Shown piece after piece: positions 46,777 through 59,229 of a stretch of DNA of 64,000 nucleotides (its first letter is position 1; each line of letters opens with the position of its first letter). A model generated the notes under the pieces. That model searched no databases and had not been told where the DNA came from. It worked only from the letters and a program-made list of their open reading frames with translations. Origin of the DNA: Tachypleus tridentatus (taxonomy: Eukaryota; Arthropoda; Merostomata; Xiphosura; Limulidae); assembly GCF_004210375.1 (NCBI RefSeq), contig NC_134834.1, positions 16,423,027-16,487,026 of the forward strand, in the 5' to 3' direction. Position numbers and translations under genes: made by a program.

Positions 46777-48095
46777 AGACATGTTATGGTGTTTACCTTG
46801 ATATACTGTGAATCCAAAGATTCTTAGCTTGTTTTGTTGTTACAGAAACATGATGCGCAGCCAGATAATATGAATGTGTTGTAATAATAACTGTGAAACC
46901 CCATGATTCTGTTAAAGAATCCCAAGAACTGATGGTAAATGCTTTTTCTTGTGTCTGACAGTTAAATACTGGGGAAGGCTAGCACAGGTTTTGTAATTCA
47001 TAAATTAACAATTGCACACTATACATTTGTTGAATTAATTAGTTTTAATTTGTATTGGTTTCAAATAGTAATTTAAAAAATTTAAATTAGTAAAGTAACA
47101 CAATTAACATTTATTTAGTAAACAGTTACATTGGAACCAGTGAACTGGTGTATTTATACGCAATTTTCCTTTTCCCCTCTAGTACAGCAGTAAGTCTGGA
47201 TTTATAACTCTAAAATCAGCGTTCATTTTCCCTCGCTGGACTCAGCAGATAGTCCAATGTGTCTTTGCTTTATTTCCTTTTAAAAAACAGAAATGAGATA
47301 TAATTCTTTTTGTAAATGTCAAAAGAAACTGTTTTCATTTAAGAAATGTTAAAACACGGTATTATTATATATGAAAATTAGTAACTGTCGTTGAGTGCAA
47401 GACTTCTTTTTAAATATTTAAACAATCACTATAGCTGTTTCATTATTATGATATTGATATGTAAAGTTACATTACCAAATATTAAGAACGGATATGGCCT
47501 AGTGCTTTAATCTCCAAGGTTGTGAATCCCACGGTTCTTGTCACATTACGTAAACATGTACTCTGCATTTTGAGGCGGTAGGTACGCTAAAAAGTGAAAC
47601 ATACATAACTTATTGTTAAAATTTAATAATTTTTGTGTGTGTGCAGTTCTTTGTAATACAATATATTTTATATTCACCTGAAGTTATCACATTTTAATAT
47701 TAAACATATTTAAACAAGTTTGTATATTTTTTATCATATGGAAATTTTTGTAATAAGTATGTTAAGAACAGTTAGTTTTATCAAGTCTTTTGATTAAAAA
47801 ATTGAGTAATAATACAGTTTACCTAACACCATTGTGCGATCCAAGAGTTATAAATGAAAGGTAAGATAATTTAAAATGTGAATATGAATAGTTAAAGACG
47901 ATGTGAAACTTGCTGGAATTAGTGGTTCCTGTTTTTAGGATATAAAAGTGGTATTCGGTTATGTATTAAGTCATCCCTTAAAGATGAATTTTCAACAAAT
48001 TTAATAATTTCCTTAGAAACTGTACTTTGGTTAGGTATAATTCCTGTGTGGTTGCCATATTTTTAAACACTTTAGTTTTTGAGTAAAAAATGAAA
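46777..48095. other. Intergenic region with SINE remnants
   Basis: Contains a family B SINE remnant at about 47185-47288 (ctggatttataactctaaaa, then ctcgctggactcagcagata) and a decayed tRNA-like head at about 47486-47590 (atatggcctagtgctttaat, then aaggttgtgaatcccacggt). Nothing else is recognisable. Confidence 0.5.
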
Positions 48096-48326
48096 CAAAA
48101 TATGCGGGTCCTCGAACTCAGGTTCCTCTCGGTCGTTCGGCTGTTTCCGTGACGTTTTACAACTATGACGTAATAGTTGCCAAACACGCTTCGTTGCGCG
48201 CCGACCATTGTGTTCCTTTCAGTGCTGGTGTTTCATGTAAAGCTATTGGTGTTTTTCTCGGATTACTTATTTTGTGAGACTATTTTTTGTCTTGATATTG
48301 CTACTTTATGTTTGTTTTATGATAAC

Positions 48327-48707
48327 ATGGTTTACTGCGTTGCTTATGGTTGTAAAAACGTTTCGGCATCGGGCAATAGCTTCTTTTCGTTTCCGTGCAA
48401 GGAGAAGGAACCGGCAAGGTGGCGACAGTGGGTGCGGATGGTCAATAGGAAGAACTGGACTCCTTCACACCATGCAAAGCTTTGTCGAGATCACTTTTAA
48501 TGCTCATGTTTTGTGTCGGATCCCACTGTTTTGGATTCCGTTGGTTTCAAGCCAGGCAGGTTGAGACTGAAAAAACCATCGGCAGTAGACAGGATCGTCC
48601 CCACCATCTTTCCTCGTGTAGAGCTGAAGACTGATCTCAGCCTGCAGCGTACAGGTTCCACCCTTCTGAAGCCATCCTTTGCTATCACGAAAAGAACAAA
48701 TTTAAAG
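48327..48707 (+). pseudogene. THAP-domain ORF with one frameshift
   Basis: From the ATG at 48327 the reading is MVYCVAYGCKN, SFFSFPCKEKE, RWRQWVRMV, KNWTPSHH, LCRDHF: a THAP zinc finger with C4-x4-C9, W44, P46 and C53-x2-H56 all present. A stop follows at 48498-48500, but the +1 frame continues SCFVSDPTVLDSVGFKPGRL and DRIVPTIFP, where the conserved P of the THAP AVPTIF-like block lies. One base is therefore gained or lost near 48495. The reading could leave at AAG|gtattt (48707). THAP domains are DNA-binding modules of P-element/Kolobok-type transposases and of host regulators. No transposase domain follows. It could be a live gene if the frameshift is a sequencing error. Confidence 0.75.
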
Positions 48708-49231
48708 GTATTTGTGCAGTATAAAGCGATAAACAATAACTAGTATAATATAATAATTTTAAAAGTACAAGTGTTTGAAGAATGTAACTAGACATACACA
48801 TTTCACAAAAGTGATTTCCTAGTCTAGACAGTGGACAAATCTATCCCAAATAGAGTATATTCCAAGTTTAAAAGCTGGTAGATCATTCTGTAGATGTTTT
48901 TGTATCATTTTTAAATATGGAAAAGTTTGAAGAATTCCATTATTCAAATTTAACATTTCAAGATAAATTAACTGTTCAGACTGCTACATCTAATTTGATT
49001 TTATAGACAGAATTATGAGGTATAATTGAAATTCATTTTGTTACGAGTCATAAATACCCGGTACAATGAGTGTGGAAGGACCGAGTATTAGTTACCATAG
49101 TCGGCAAAGTATAAACAAATAAAATCCAGTCTGTGATACCAATAATTTATAAACACCAGACAGGTTTCGAGATGCTTAAAATTGCACGTGAAATAATACA
49201 GACCATATTTGTTGTCATGACTTAGACTTAC

Positions 49232-49473
49232 CATTCTTCCACTGGAGGTATGACCGACTCGCTTCCGGCATGGGCGCTATCAATATCACTCACAGTCCCG
49301 CTACTCTCGTTTGTGGAACTGTCCTCATCACTAGAACTTGTCAGATCTGTGTCAAAAGTAACTGTTCTAGGTTCGTTCAGAGTAGGTTCAAATTGATATG
49401 GTGCTACTCGACACTGTTCAGAACACAAAGTCAAAACAGACTCCGCCTCTGTTTCTTCGTATGCATTGGCCAT
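49232..49473 (-). CDS. Acidic N-terminal exon of an unidentified spliced gene
   Basis: On the minus strand an ATG at 49473 opens MANAYEETEAESVLTLCSEQ, then APYQFEPTLNEP and a Ser/Glu/Asp-rich run SSSDEDSSTNESSGTVSDID, ending PVEEW at a strong donor (GAATG|gtaagt, 49232/49231). 80 codons stay open. The PYQFEP word with a following acidic serine tract reminds me of N-termini of proteins carrying a P2X7-type zinc-binding domain, often multicopy in invertebrates, but that domain is not visible here and the family call is from memory. No second exon was found before the THAP ORF. Confidence 0.5.
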
Positions 49474-49709
49474 GTTTATTTAAATTCAACGCGCTGGCGT
49501 TGACGGTTTGTTTGACAATTATTACGTCACAGTGCTTTTCCTAGCAGTAAACGTAAAAACTAAAACGTTCGGATTGCCGCTCGGAAAGGGCTCTTTTTGC
49601 ACAAAGTTCTATGTTTCATTTATTAGCACATATTTTTTGTAAAAAAAATGTGAACCTGCAAAATTAATCAGTATGAGTAGTTCTTTTGACTGCAAAGTTT
49701 TCTTTTTTT

Positions 49710-50925
49710 CTGTAAAATTCGCCTTTAAGTAATGTACGAATATTTTATACAGAAAGTGCATCATTTCTGTCTTTTGTAGAAGGCTTTAATGAACTAACCC
49801 AACTCCACTTTTTCATATCATTAATCAAATAAACCCTTATGTAGATGGGTGTGCCTGAGAAGCACATAAGGCATATAATGATTTATGAGTTTAAAAAGGC
49901 AATAGTGTAGCAGAAACTCCACGAAACATTCAAGAAGCTTATGGTGCGAAGTCTCTTAATGAAAGATAATGTCGATGGTGGTTTCAGAAGCTCAGATGTG
50001 CCATGTTCAGGTCGTCCTGTTGGGTTTAATGATGATTAACTGCTGGCTGCACTTGTTGAATATTGTGTTGTAACATTTGAAGAACCAGTACAGAAGCTTT
50101 ATTCAACCCATTCAACAGTTCACCGTCATCTGCAACAACTTGGAAAGATGTTAAAACTTAGAAAATGGGTCTCCCATGATTTGACAGAAGCCAACCAAAA
50201 GTGTGGAAATTTGCACTTCTCTGCACTCTCGTGAAAGTAACCCACCTTTCTTGAATAGGTTAGTGACTGGAGATGAAAAATGGATACCTTATAAAAAATT
50301 CAAGCGCCGCAGATAATGGCTTAGTGCAGATAAACTGGTTAAAGCACAGCTCAAAATGGACTGCCACCCTAGGAAAATCTTGTTAAGCGTTTGGTGGGAT
50401 ATCGTTGGTGTGATCCACTCTGAGTTGCTGCTACTCAATGTACGATTACATCAGACTTTTATTGTCAACAGTTAGAGTGCTTGAATGATACACTGAAAGA
50501 AAAGAGGCTTGCTTTGATCAATCGTAAAGGTGTTGGGTTACACCAGGATAATGCACGGCCCCATACAGCAAGGATCACATCTGCAAAGATTGAAAAGCTA
50601 GACTGGGAAAAAATTCCACATCCTCCTTATTCTCCGACCATGTCCCATCTGATTATCATCTATTCCGAAGTTTACAGAACTATTTTGATGGAAAAGAGCT
50701 TGGAACACATGAAGATGTCAAAACTACCCTCTCTACATTCTTTTCCTCCAAACCTCAAGAATTTTATAGAAGTGACACTCAGAAGCTTGTAAATTGTTGG
50801 CAAGAAGTAATTAATAATAATGGAACATACATTATTGATTAAATAATATTAAAAGTGTTTGAAATCTTTTTTTCTTTTTCTGAACCTAAAATTGGACATT
50901 ACTTAAGGGATGACCTGATACTTTA
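49710..50925 (+). mobile_element. Decayed mariner-family transposon
   Basis: From 49845 the plus strand reads, with stops and frameshifts: PEKHIRHIMIYEFKKA, ETPRNIQEAYGAKSLNER, THSTVHRHLQQLGK, VTGDEKWIPYKKFKRR, KILLSVWWDI, then NRKGVGLHQDNARPHTARIT and EKIPHPPYSP. GDEKW and QDNARPH are the first two catalytic aspartate regions of mariner transposases; the third (normally YSPDL) reads YSPTM. The right terminus near 50890-50925 (ttggacattacttaagggat) is the inverse of a left motif ttaagtaatgtacgaat near 49725. It is a different mariner lineage from the intron 12 copy. Confidence 0.88.
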
Positions 50926-51856
50926 TAAAGAGCTAACAAGCTCTCAACGATCATGCTACAAAAGAAGATGGAAGAATGCCACTAGTTTGAATAACAATCC
51001 AAAAGATAAACAGAAGACATCAAGGAGTGTATCAGATTGTTAATGGTCCAATGTACCAACAGAACAAGAAAGAGGAACCTTCAGAAGATTATTGTTTCAC
51101 AAACCATGGCCTCCGACACTTAACAGTAAGAAAGGAAACAAACAAGATTTTTACGAATAAAACGGTCTTGATAATACACTAATGTAAAATATTGCGAAAT
51201 TAAATTATACCAATGGTCACAAATCATTGAATTATTCAACAATATTCCAAAAAGTATCTTTAAGCATTTTTCGACCACATAAAAATAGTGAAACATCAAA
51301 ATATAAAAGATGAAATACTGAATAAATGGACAAATTAAAATATATTTCAAAACAAAGTATAACCATTAAAACTTTCAAAAATAAGTTTGTGGAACACTGT
51401 GAAATTTCAAGCTTCATGTAAGTATATTGGTAGATATGGATGAATTAATAACTAAATAAACCGAATATATTGTTCATCATTACTTGAAATAACTACATTT
51501 TTTAATTCTCTTAATAAAATGAAGGAAACAACTAGGCAAACTGTTGATTAGTATAAGACGCAGTTATTAATATATTTTAAATGTTAGTTCGATTAAATTT
51601 TGTAAATAATTATTTCATAATATTTTCCAAAAACTCAGTTGTATGTCATAATTAGTTATCAGTAATTTATTGACGTTAGATGTCGTACTGGGTTCTCAGC
51701 GGATCGTTGTAAATCTATACTGAAGTGGTACAAGTCGCAACATATGAGGATTAATGTTGAGTTAACTTTAGGTTAAGTATAAGTTTGTTTTTTTTACATC
51801 TAGTTTTCAGTACATGAAGTAGAAAGTTTGGCAGTTCTGTTTACTTTTCAATTAAA

Positions 51857-51897
51857 CATGACTCCATTTTTTCGAATGAAACTTTCAAAGAAATCAG
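51857..51897 (+). CDS. Possible first coding exon of a downstream gene
   Basis: An ATG at 51849-51857 opens MTPFFRMKLSKKSG and stops at a good donor (AAATCAG|gtatgt). The upstream 200 bp lack repeats and look like a possible 5' UTR. The encoded start is basic and I do not recognise it. No downstream exon exists in this window, so the rest would be outside. A short open stretch like this may be chance. Confidence 0.2.
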
Positions 51898-52759
51898 GTA
51901 TGTTGAATTTTTCTATTCTAAACTTCATTTCCTGCTTTTACTATTAGTGTTACCAGCATTACAGTAGAACTTGGAAGTACTCAAACAGTGGTATATGAAT
52001 ATTACTTCAGGTTTTTAAGTTCTGGACGTAAGCTTAAAGATCTAATAGCAATATCTACAGTGTAACATAATTTAATGGATCAAAGCCAGTAGTCATTTAT
52101 TGGCTTTCATTTCGTTAAACTTTAATTAGGCCTACTGACGCTGTAGTGTTATCGTATTTTTACACAACTTTCCTTTATAAACCTTTAGTGTTGCTTTCAC
52201 ATCCAGTACTGTTTCTGGTACTGTATTATTGCTAGTACTGTGGTAGTACTGTTAGTACTAGTATGCACTAACATACTAATTTATACTACTGTTTAATAGT
52301 AATATATTAATTTTATTAATAACGTGTGTATATAAACAGGTACTAAATATTTTCTTTATTACTATTGGTTCAAACGTATTAAATTTTGGTTACAGAATGG
52401 GATTTACGTTTGTTCTGACTTTCCACTCTAGTTTTTTTTGCACATATTAAGTGTAGTAATTTATTATCTATTTGAATTATTATCATGAATCACCAATATA
52501 GTTATTTTGTGCAATTCTCCTTATTCTAAATTTAACCAGGTAAGAATATTTAGGCTATCTTGAATCTTGAACCTTTTTTGAACCTTTTTTTTTTTAAGTT
52601 TTTATGAGTAATATACTAGACCAACAAAAATCATTTTCACTTTCTTCATGAGTGATTGTCAGTATGAATAAGTAGGTTGTAGTCTAACAAGCATTGGTTT
52701 TATAGGGTGATTGGATATGAGGAAACAAAAGGTTGTTAATAATAGAGTTCAGTCAAATG

Positions 52760-53110
52760 AGCTGTTTCATTTTGAATACTGTGTTCAGTTTTGGACTCCT
52801 TGCCTATGAAAAGATATCTTACTGGAAACTGTTCAGAGGAGGGGAGGACTGATGGAAAGATTGCAGGAATGGAACGGTATTAAGAACAGGTTAAAATTTC
52901 TCAACTTATTTTCTCTTAAGAAAAAGGTAATAGGTGATCTCATTTAAGTTTAAAAGATTGCCTTTAGTTTGGAATTGATAGAATTAAGGCATCTGATTTC
53001 CTTGTGTTATATTCAGAGGATAATACAACAAAACAGGTGTTTAAGGGTGCAACTGATTATTATCTGAAAAGTAAAGGATGGTTTGAAAGTTTTACCTCTC
53101 CCAGTGGTGA
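52760..53110 (+). pseudogene. CR1-like LINE reverse-transcriptase fragment
   Basis: Broken frames read FEYCVQFWTPC, KDILLETVQRR, LKFLNLFSLKKKVIGDLI, the C-terminal part of CR1-like RT as in the intron 1 copy ([23 protein letters not shown]). Stops interrupt it. Weak CR1-like 3' sequence may continue to 53160. Confidence 0.75.
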
Positions 53111-54162
53111 GTTACCAAGGACAGTTGTCTGTTGGTTGTAGTATGTTAGTAGATTCACACATAAAAAATGTGGTTATTTAATGGTGAAAACTGCTTCTGT
53201 ATATTAGTAGTATTACTAGTCATTAAGTGGAAACACTCAACTCTTTAGTGGATTTGAGAGTCCATTTTCAAGGTCATGTAAATGAATAAAAGTAAATCCA
53301 AAGCCACTTTTTACGTGCTTTTACTGTTGAACATTAATGGAAGACCAAGGAAACTGAGCCTTTTAACTTGAATTCTGTTTGTGTGTTCCAAAATATTGGA
53401 ATTTTAAAAAAGCACACAGAATGTTGGTTTGAAATTAAAGATTCTAGGCATGGTTTTAGAAAGATATTTCTTCCTTACTAGTTTTATCTTGTTAACAGGG
53501 CTCTTTCTTTGAATGAGGTATAATCCACATTGGTAATGGATGCCTTTAGTGAGGTTATGTGCAAAACATTAAACATAAAAAAAACTGGCATGAAGGTAGG
53601 TCATTCAATCTGCTAAGGTTTCCTCTCATCCACTTAAACAAGCAAACAGATAAGTACTCTAGATGTTTATAGAATTGAACTAAAAACAATAGAGATTTGC
53701 TATAGTTGTAGATTCTGAAAACAAAAAATGGTAATTGATAGGTGTTTTTCTAATAGAAATAATGTGACAAGTGAAATTCCTTAGAGATTTTTTGGGACAT
53801 TTGTTCATTATTCATGTCAACAGTTTGACTAGTGTTTTGTCGAAGTATTTTTTAATAAATTTATAAAATTTTAAAGTGATAAAAAGGGGCTATCAAGTGA
53901 TGTTGCTTCCAGCTCCCAAATATGACCATCCCTTGATACTTGTCTAGTCTTTTCTTAAACTCATTTAAATGTTTTGCCTTCACCATCCTTGAAGGCAGCT
54001 TATTCTAAAAGTCAACCACCCTGTTTGAGAAGCAGTACTGCATATGACTTCCATGCTGTCAAAATTTGAACTTGTGACCCTATGTCCTATTGTTTTCATT
54101 ATTAAACACAAAAATGTTGATGGATGTATAATATCAATACCTTCAATAATCCTAAACACTAA

Positions 54163-55159
54163 TTAATCCTTTCACTACAGGTTTGGTATAATGTACATCT
54201 ACACATTTGTACACATTAAGTGTTTGCACTGTAAGTTTTAATACAACATATGTATCTCCACAAAAGTTGATAGACTTAGTAAAACAAGTATTTTGTTCAC
54301 AAGAATTCAGATTTTTAATAAAATATTTTTACTAAAGATTTGTTTGTGAAAATGGGATTTTTATAGTAGTCCGAGTGCAAAGTGATTTCATGTTATGATT
54401 AAAAAACTATCATTTGTTAAAAAAATATGAAATGTTCCTCGCATATTCTCTAGGACTTCATAAATACATTTCATACATTTGTTTTCAGTAAGACTATATT
54501 TTATTTTCTGTTCTATAACTGTGGAGGCCTATCGCTTGACCCAATCTCACAACCATGATAAAAAACAAAAGGAAGTAAATATAAATTATGCTTTTTTCAT
54601 GTTAGAATGACTACATATTATAACACAAAGAAACAAATGTTTAGTTTAAGTCTCATAATGCAATATAGTTTTTATTATATTGATCTTCTAGTCACACATG
54701 GCTAACAAACATTACATAACTTGCATTGATGTGGTGCACATGCACTCATGTTATGCATCCATGTTTTATTCAGTACATAAGCCATATCTCAGCAAAATAA
54801 AAAGATAAGGGGGTCTTATTTTATATCCTAGCTTGTCAATCTTGGTAATTTGAGAATCTAATTTGTACAAAATTGTAGATTTAGTATTTTGACACCACAA
54901 ACATCTAATTTTAAACAGAGCTGCATTCAACGTACCATGTGACTCCCTAAAATCTATAAATGTGTTCTTTTAATATTTATTCTCAAATTTAAAAAATTAA
55001 CTTATATATAATATTAAAGTTTGAATTATCTTCAGTTTGATTCCTGATTCCAAACTTACCAACATAATTTCATAAAATAGTAGTTCAATAAAATTTTGAA
55101 TGCAAGTCAACAAATGTGATGACATAGCCTTTGACCTGTGACCCATAACAAAGGGTTAT
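54163..55159. mobile_element. piggyBac-like (TTAA) element inside the LINE
   Basis: The left end is TTAATCCTTTCACTACAGG and the right end reads aacaaagggTTAT. Its interior aligns by eye over most of its length with 40482-42108: both contain aacttgcattga-g-ggtgca words, gtattttgacatcacaaaca-like text and gtagttcagtaaaatttt-like text near the right end. It is shorter (about 1.0 against 1.6 kb). Confidence 0.72.
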
Positions 55160-55499
55160 ATCTTTTCCAACTATTCTCCTCTCCAGAGAAACAAGTTGAG
55201 ATTTTAGTCTCTCTTAATAAGACAATCTCACCATCACAGGTATCATTTAGTGGCTTTTCTGTGAATGTTCTCTGAAAATCCAATGTCTTTCTTGAGGAAG
55301 AGAGCCCAAAACTGTACACATTATTCTAAATGAGACCGTACAAGTGATCTGTATGGTGAAACAATAATATCCTTGTATTCAATACTTCTGTTATCTTATT
55401 GCTAGCTACAACACACTGTTTAGATGTTTTAAGTGATTTTCTGATATGGTTCTGTCCCTCTGTTCACAAGATTAGCTTTTCCTATTTTGTGGTGCCTTC

Positions 55500-56235
55500 T
55501 ATTTGTGAACTTTTTTGAATGCATGCCACAAGTCATCAACCCTGCTTCAGTTGGAATTCAAAGTTCTGACACATCTCATGTAAATCACTGTCACCTTTCC
55601 ACCAATAGGAGAGCACCACTATCATGTGACTCCCGTAGGTGCCATCACTGAACTGTTTGGCAGTGCCTGAGTGCAGGTGTCAAATGCACGAGATGGGCTT
55701 CCTTTGGATTCTGAATGGCACGTCTCCAGGCTCCTGGAACTGAAACACCCTGTGTGTTTTTGAAGTCTTCTGATAGGTTCCATTTGGACTCTAGAACTTG
55801 AGGTAAAGATGGTATAGGTCTTCATCTTACCATCGCTAGGATGTTGGTACCTAATGAGTGAGTTTTTGGATGTAGTTGACTTGTCAAGTGGGGTCTACTG
55901 CATCCTATCTACTCTTTACCTTGAAGCAATTTGTCTGTTAAACATCTTCCATTGTGGGATTGAGTGATTGCACTTTTATGACTCTCTGTTGTACCATCTT
56001 CTCCCATACAGATGTGCTCTCCTTGTTCTACCATGTCTGGTCCTCCTCATCTTATCATTTGTCGTGGCAGAGAGATAACCTGGCTCGGATGTTGTGTGGA
56101 AACAGATGCATCAGTTGCTGTCCTATTGGTTGGTAGTGAGGTGAAACATAATTATATACATGAGAGATGTGTTGGAACTCTGGATTCCAACAGAGGGAGG
56201 GTTGAAGGCTTGTGACATGCATCCAAAAGACGTTC
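55500..56235. repeat. Unassigned insertion in the minus-strand LINE
   Basis: GC-richer than the surroundings, with words such as gagatgggcttcctttggat and cccatacagatgtgctctcc. It separates two parts of the LINE RT that should be adjacent. No domain recognised on either strand; ends not defined. Confidence 0.5.
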
Positions 56236-57329
56236 ACAAATAAGGGGCAACACAAAATGAGAAAAACTGATCATGTGAAATAAGTGAAGTACCTATCGAA
56301 AATACATTTTCATTTAGGAAAGTTATAACTTTCATTCGTGACACCAAGATCTTTTTCTACAACTAGAGTATATTTTATGTATTCCCGTTTCAGTTTTAAT
56401 GATAATTTAAAATGTAAAAACCAGTGTTCCTCACCTTACAATATGGATAGTTACTAATCATCTGCTATATGTTAGTCCAATGCATCAAATGATCTAAATC
56501 TCCCTGTAAGTCTGCAGCATCTTTGATCCAGCTAGCCACTCCACAAATCTTAGTGCCATCTGCAAACTTATGAAAAAAGCATATTCTGTTGAGGGTGGCT
56601 CTCTTATTGGAATAAATCTTAACAGTCTTAGTAATTAGGGCATAAAGTTTTAATATTGAGTGGTTTAAAGCTATGGAGTTGAAGGATGGAAATATAAGAA
56701 AATCTTGCATTTTTTTTAACAAGGGAAGCATTATTAAAATCTGAATCCTTGAGTCAAATATTTAGTTATTTTGAGGACATTTTATGCAGTGTAGAGTTTT
56801 GCTTTAATGGACTGTTTATAGAGTGGGATGTTATACTGAAACTTTCTTAGAGTTTATTTAGTGAGGAAAAAGCACATAGTTCTTGAGTATTTATAAAACT
56901 AATTTGAGAGAGGGAAGGTGATTTATTAGTCATGCATTTGTAATGTTGAGTTTAGTTTTAACTGCAGTAAGTAGAATGTGACCATTATAGAAATTGTGTT
57001 GACAAGTTATTAGACAAATAACAGGTCTCAGGAAGTGAACTACAGTACAGAGAGTGAATCTTTTCTGTTTCTCCCTGTCATAAGCACAGAAGTATATGCT
57101 TGTGATGAACTTGGAACAACAATATGTGTGAAGGTGTTTGATTTTGGGACATTATAAGTTAATGTGTTGTGTAAGTATAATAATGTAAAGGGATACTTTG
57201 TAATTAAATAGTTGGATCAACTGAAGAATTGACATCCCAGACTTTGAAAGGGTGTTGATTCTCTAAATGATCTAAATAGATCATTAGTTTCATGTGTTGA
57301 GAAGGGTATCATCAAGAAACAGAATAACC

Positions 57330-59223
57330 TATGATCCTAAATGATCATAGCAACATGATTCAAGTAAAAACATGATCCTAAATGATCGTAGCAACATTAT
57401 TCGAGTAAAAACACGATCCTAAATGATCGTAGCAACATGATTCAAGGAAAAAGATGATCCTAAATGATCGTAGCAACATGATTCAAGGAAAAAGATGATC
57501 CTAAATGATCATAGCAACATGATTCAAGTAAAAAGATGATCCTAAATGATCATAGTAACATGATTCAAGTTAAAATGATCCTAAATGATTGTAGCAACAT
57601 GATTCAAGTAAAAACACGATCCTAAATGATCATAGTAACATGATTCAAGTAAAAAGATGATCCTAAATGATCATAGTAACATGATTCAAGTTAAAATGAT
57701 CCTAAATGATTGTAGCAACATGATTCAACTAAAAAGATGATCCTAAATGATCATAGCAACATGATTCAAGTAAAAACACGATCCTAAATGATCATAGCAA
57801 CATGATTCAAGTAAAAACACGATCCTAAATGATCATAGCAACATGATTCAAGTTAAAATGATCCTAAATGATTGTAACAACATGATTCAAGTAAAAACAT
57901 GATCCTAAATGATCATAGTAACATGATTCGAGTAAAAGCATGATCCTAAATGATTGTAGCAACATGATTCAAGTAAAAACATGATCCTAAATGATTGTAA
58001 CAACATGATTCAAGTAAAAACATGATCCTAAATGATTGTAACAACATGATTCAAGTAAAAACATGATCCTAGATGATTGTAACAACATGATTCAAGTAAA
58101 AACATGATCCTAAATGATTGTAACAACATGATTCAAGTAAAAACATGATCCTAGATGATTGTAACAACATGATTCAAGTAAAAACATGATCCTAAATGAT
58201 TGTAGTAACATGATTCAAGTAAAAACATGATCCTAAATTATTGTAGTAACGTGATTCAAGTAAAAACATGATCCTAAATGATTGTAACAACATGATTCAA
58301 GTAAAAACATGATCCTAAATGATCATAGTAACGTGATTCAAGTAAAAATACGATCCTAAATGATCATAGCAACATGATTCAAGTTAAAATGATCCTAAAT
58401 GATTGTAACAACATGATTCAAGTTAAAATGATCCTAAATGATTGTAACAACATGATTCAAGTAAAAACATGATCCTAAATGATCATAGTAACATGATTCG
58501 AGTAAAAGCATGATCCTAAATGATTGTAGCAACATGATTCGAGTAAAAGCATGATCCTAAATGATTGTAGCAACATGATTCAAGTAAAAACATGATCCTA
58601 AATGATCGTAACAACATGATTCAAGTAAAACATGATCCTAAATGATCATAACATGATTCAAGTAAAAACATGATCCTAAATGATCGTAACAACATGATTC
58701 AAGTAAAAACATGATCCTAAATGATCGTAACAACATGATTCAAGTAAAAACATGATCCTAAATGATCGTAACAACATGATTCAAGTAAAAACATGATCCT
58801 AAATGATCGTAACAACATGATTCAAGTAAAAACATGATCCTAAATCATCGTAACAACATGATTCAAGTAAAAACATGATCCTAAATGATCGTAACAACAT
58901 GATTCAAGTAAAAACATGATCCTAAATGATCGTAACAACATGATTCAAGTAAAAACATGATCCTAAATGATCGTAAAAACATGATCCTAAATGATCGTAA
59001 CAACATGATTCAAGTAAAAACATGATCCTAAATGATCGTAAGAACATGATTCAAGTAAAAACATGATCCTAAATGATCGTAAGAACATGATTCAAGTAAA
59101 AACATGATCCTAAATGATCGTAAGAACATGATTCAAGTAAAAACATGATCCTAAATGATCGTAAGAACATGATTCAAGTAAAAACATGATCCTAAATGAT
59201 CGTAACAACATGATTCAAGTAAA
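57330..59223. repeat. 41-bp minisatellite, about 46 copies
   Basis: The unit starts atgatcctaaatgatcgtaa and ends caacatgattcaagtaaaaac. The first half mixes several variants (gatcata, gattgta, missing aaac), while the last 600 bp are nearly uniform (gatcgtaacaacat, then gatcgtaagaacat), which suggests recent expansion at the right end. Each unit has two GATC sites in a partly palindromic context. Confidence 0.97.
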
Positions 59224-59229
59224 ACCAAA

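Larger units (their letters stand above)
48166..49529. mobile_element. Candidate element bounded by imperfect inverted repeats, carrying two convergent ORFs
   Basis: tgacgtaatagttgccaaac at 48166-48186 matches, in inverted orientation, tgacgtaataattgtcaaac at 49509-49529 (19 of 21 positions). The THAP ORF starts about 160 bp inside the left repeat and the acidic ORF about 36 bp inside the right one, both pointing inwards. This could be a DNA transposon remnant, or the repeats may simply be shared CRE-like (TGACGTAA) promoter motifs. Confidence 0.4.
53885..56580 (-). mobile_element. CR1-like LINE, minus strand, interrupted by two later insertions
   Basis: On the minus strand the RT region is at about 56580-56290: HKFADGTKICGVA (the catalytic YADD-like block, changed to ADG), DAADLQGDLDHLMHWTN, then VEKDLGVTNES. 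It resumes at 55500-55160 with SIEYKDIIVSPYRSLVRSHL and CVQFWALFLKKDIG, and ends at 54162-53885 near the terminal KHLNEFKKRLDKYQG block. The element is broken by a TTAA element (54163-55159) and by an unassigned repeat (about 55500-56235). Many stops; dead. Confidence 0.75.

Noticed and set aside
47964-47990. Possible left terminus of the 49.7-50.9 kb mariner (taagtcatcccttaaagatg)
   Set aside because: It resembles the right terminus, but would make a mariner of nearly 3 kb containing the THAP pair; a closer terminus-like word near 49725 gives a normal length. Kept only as an alternative.
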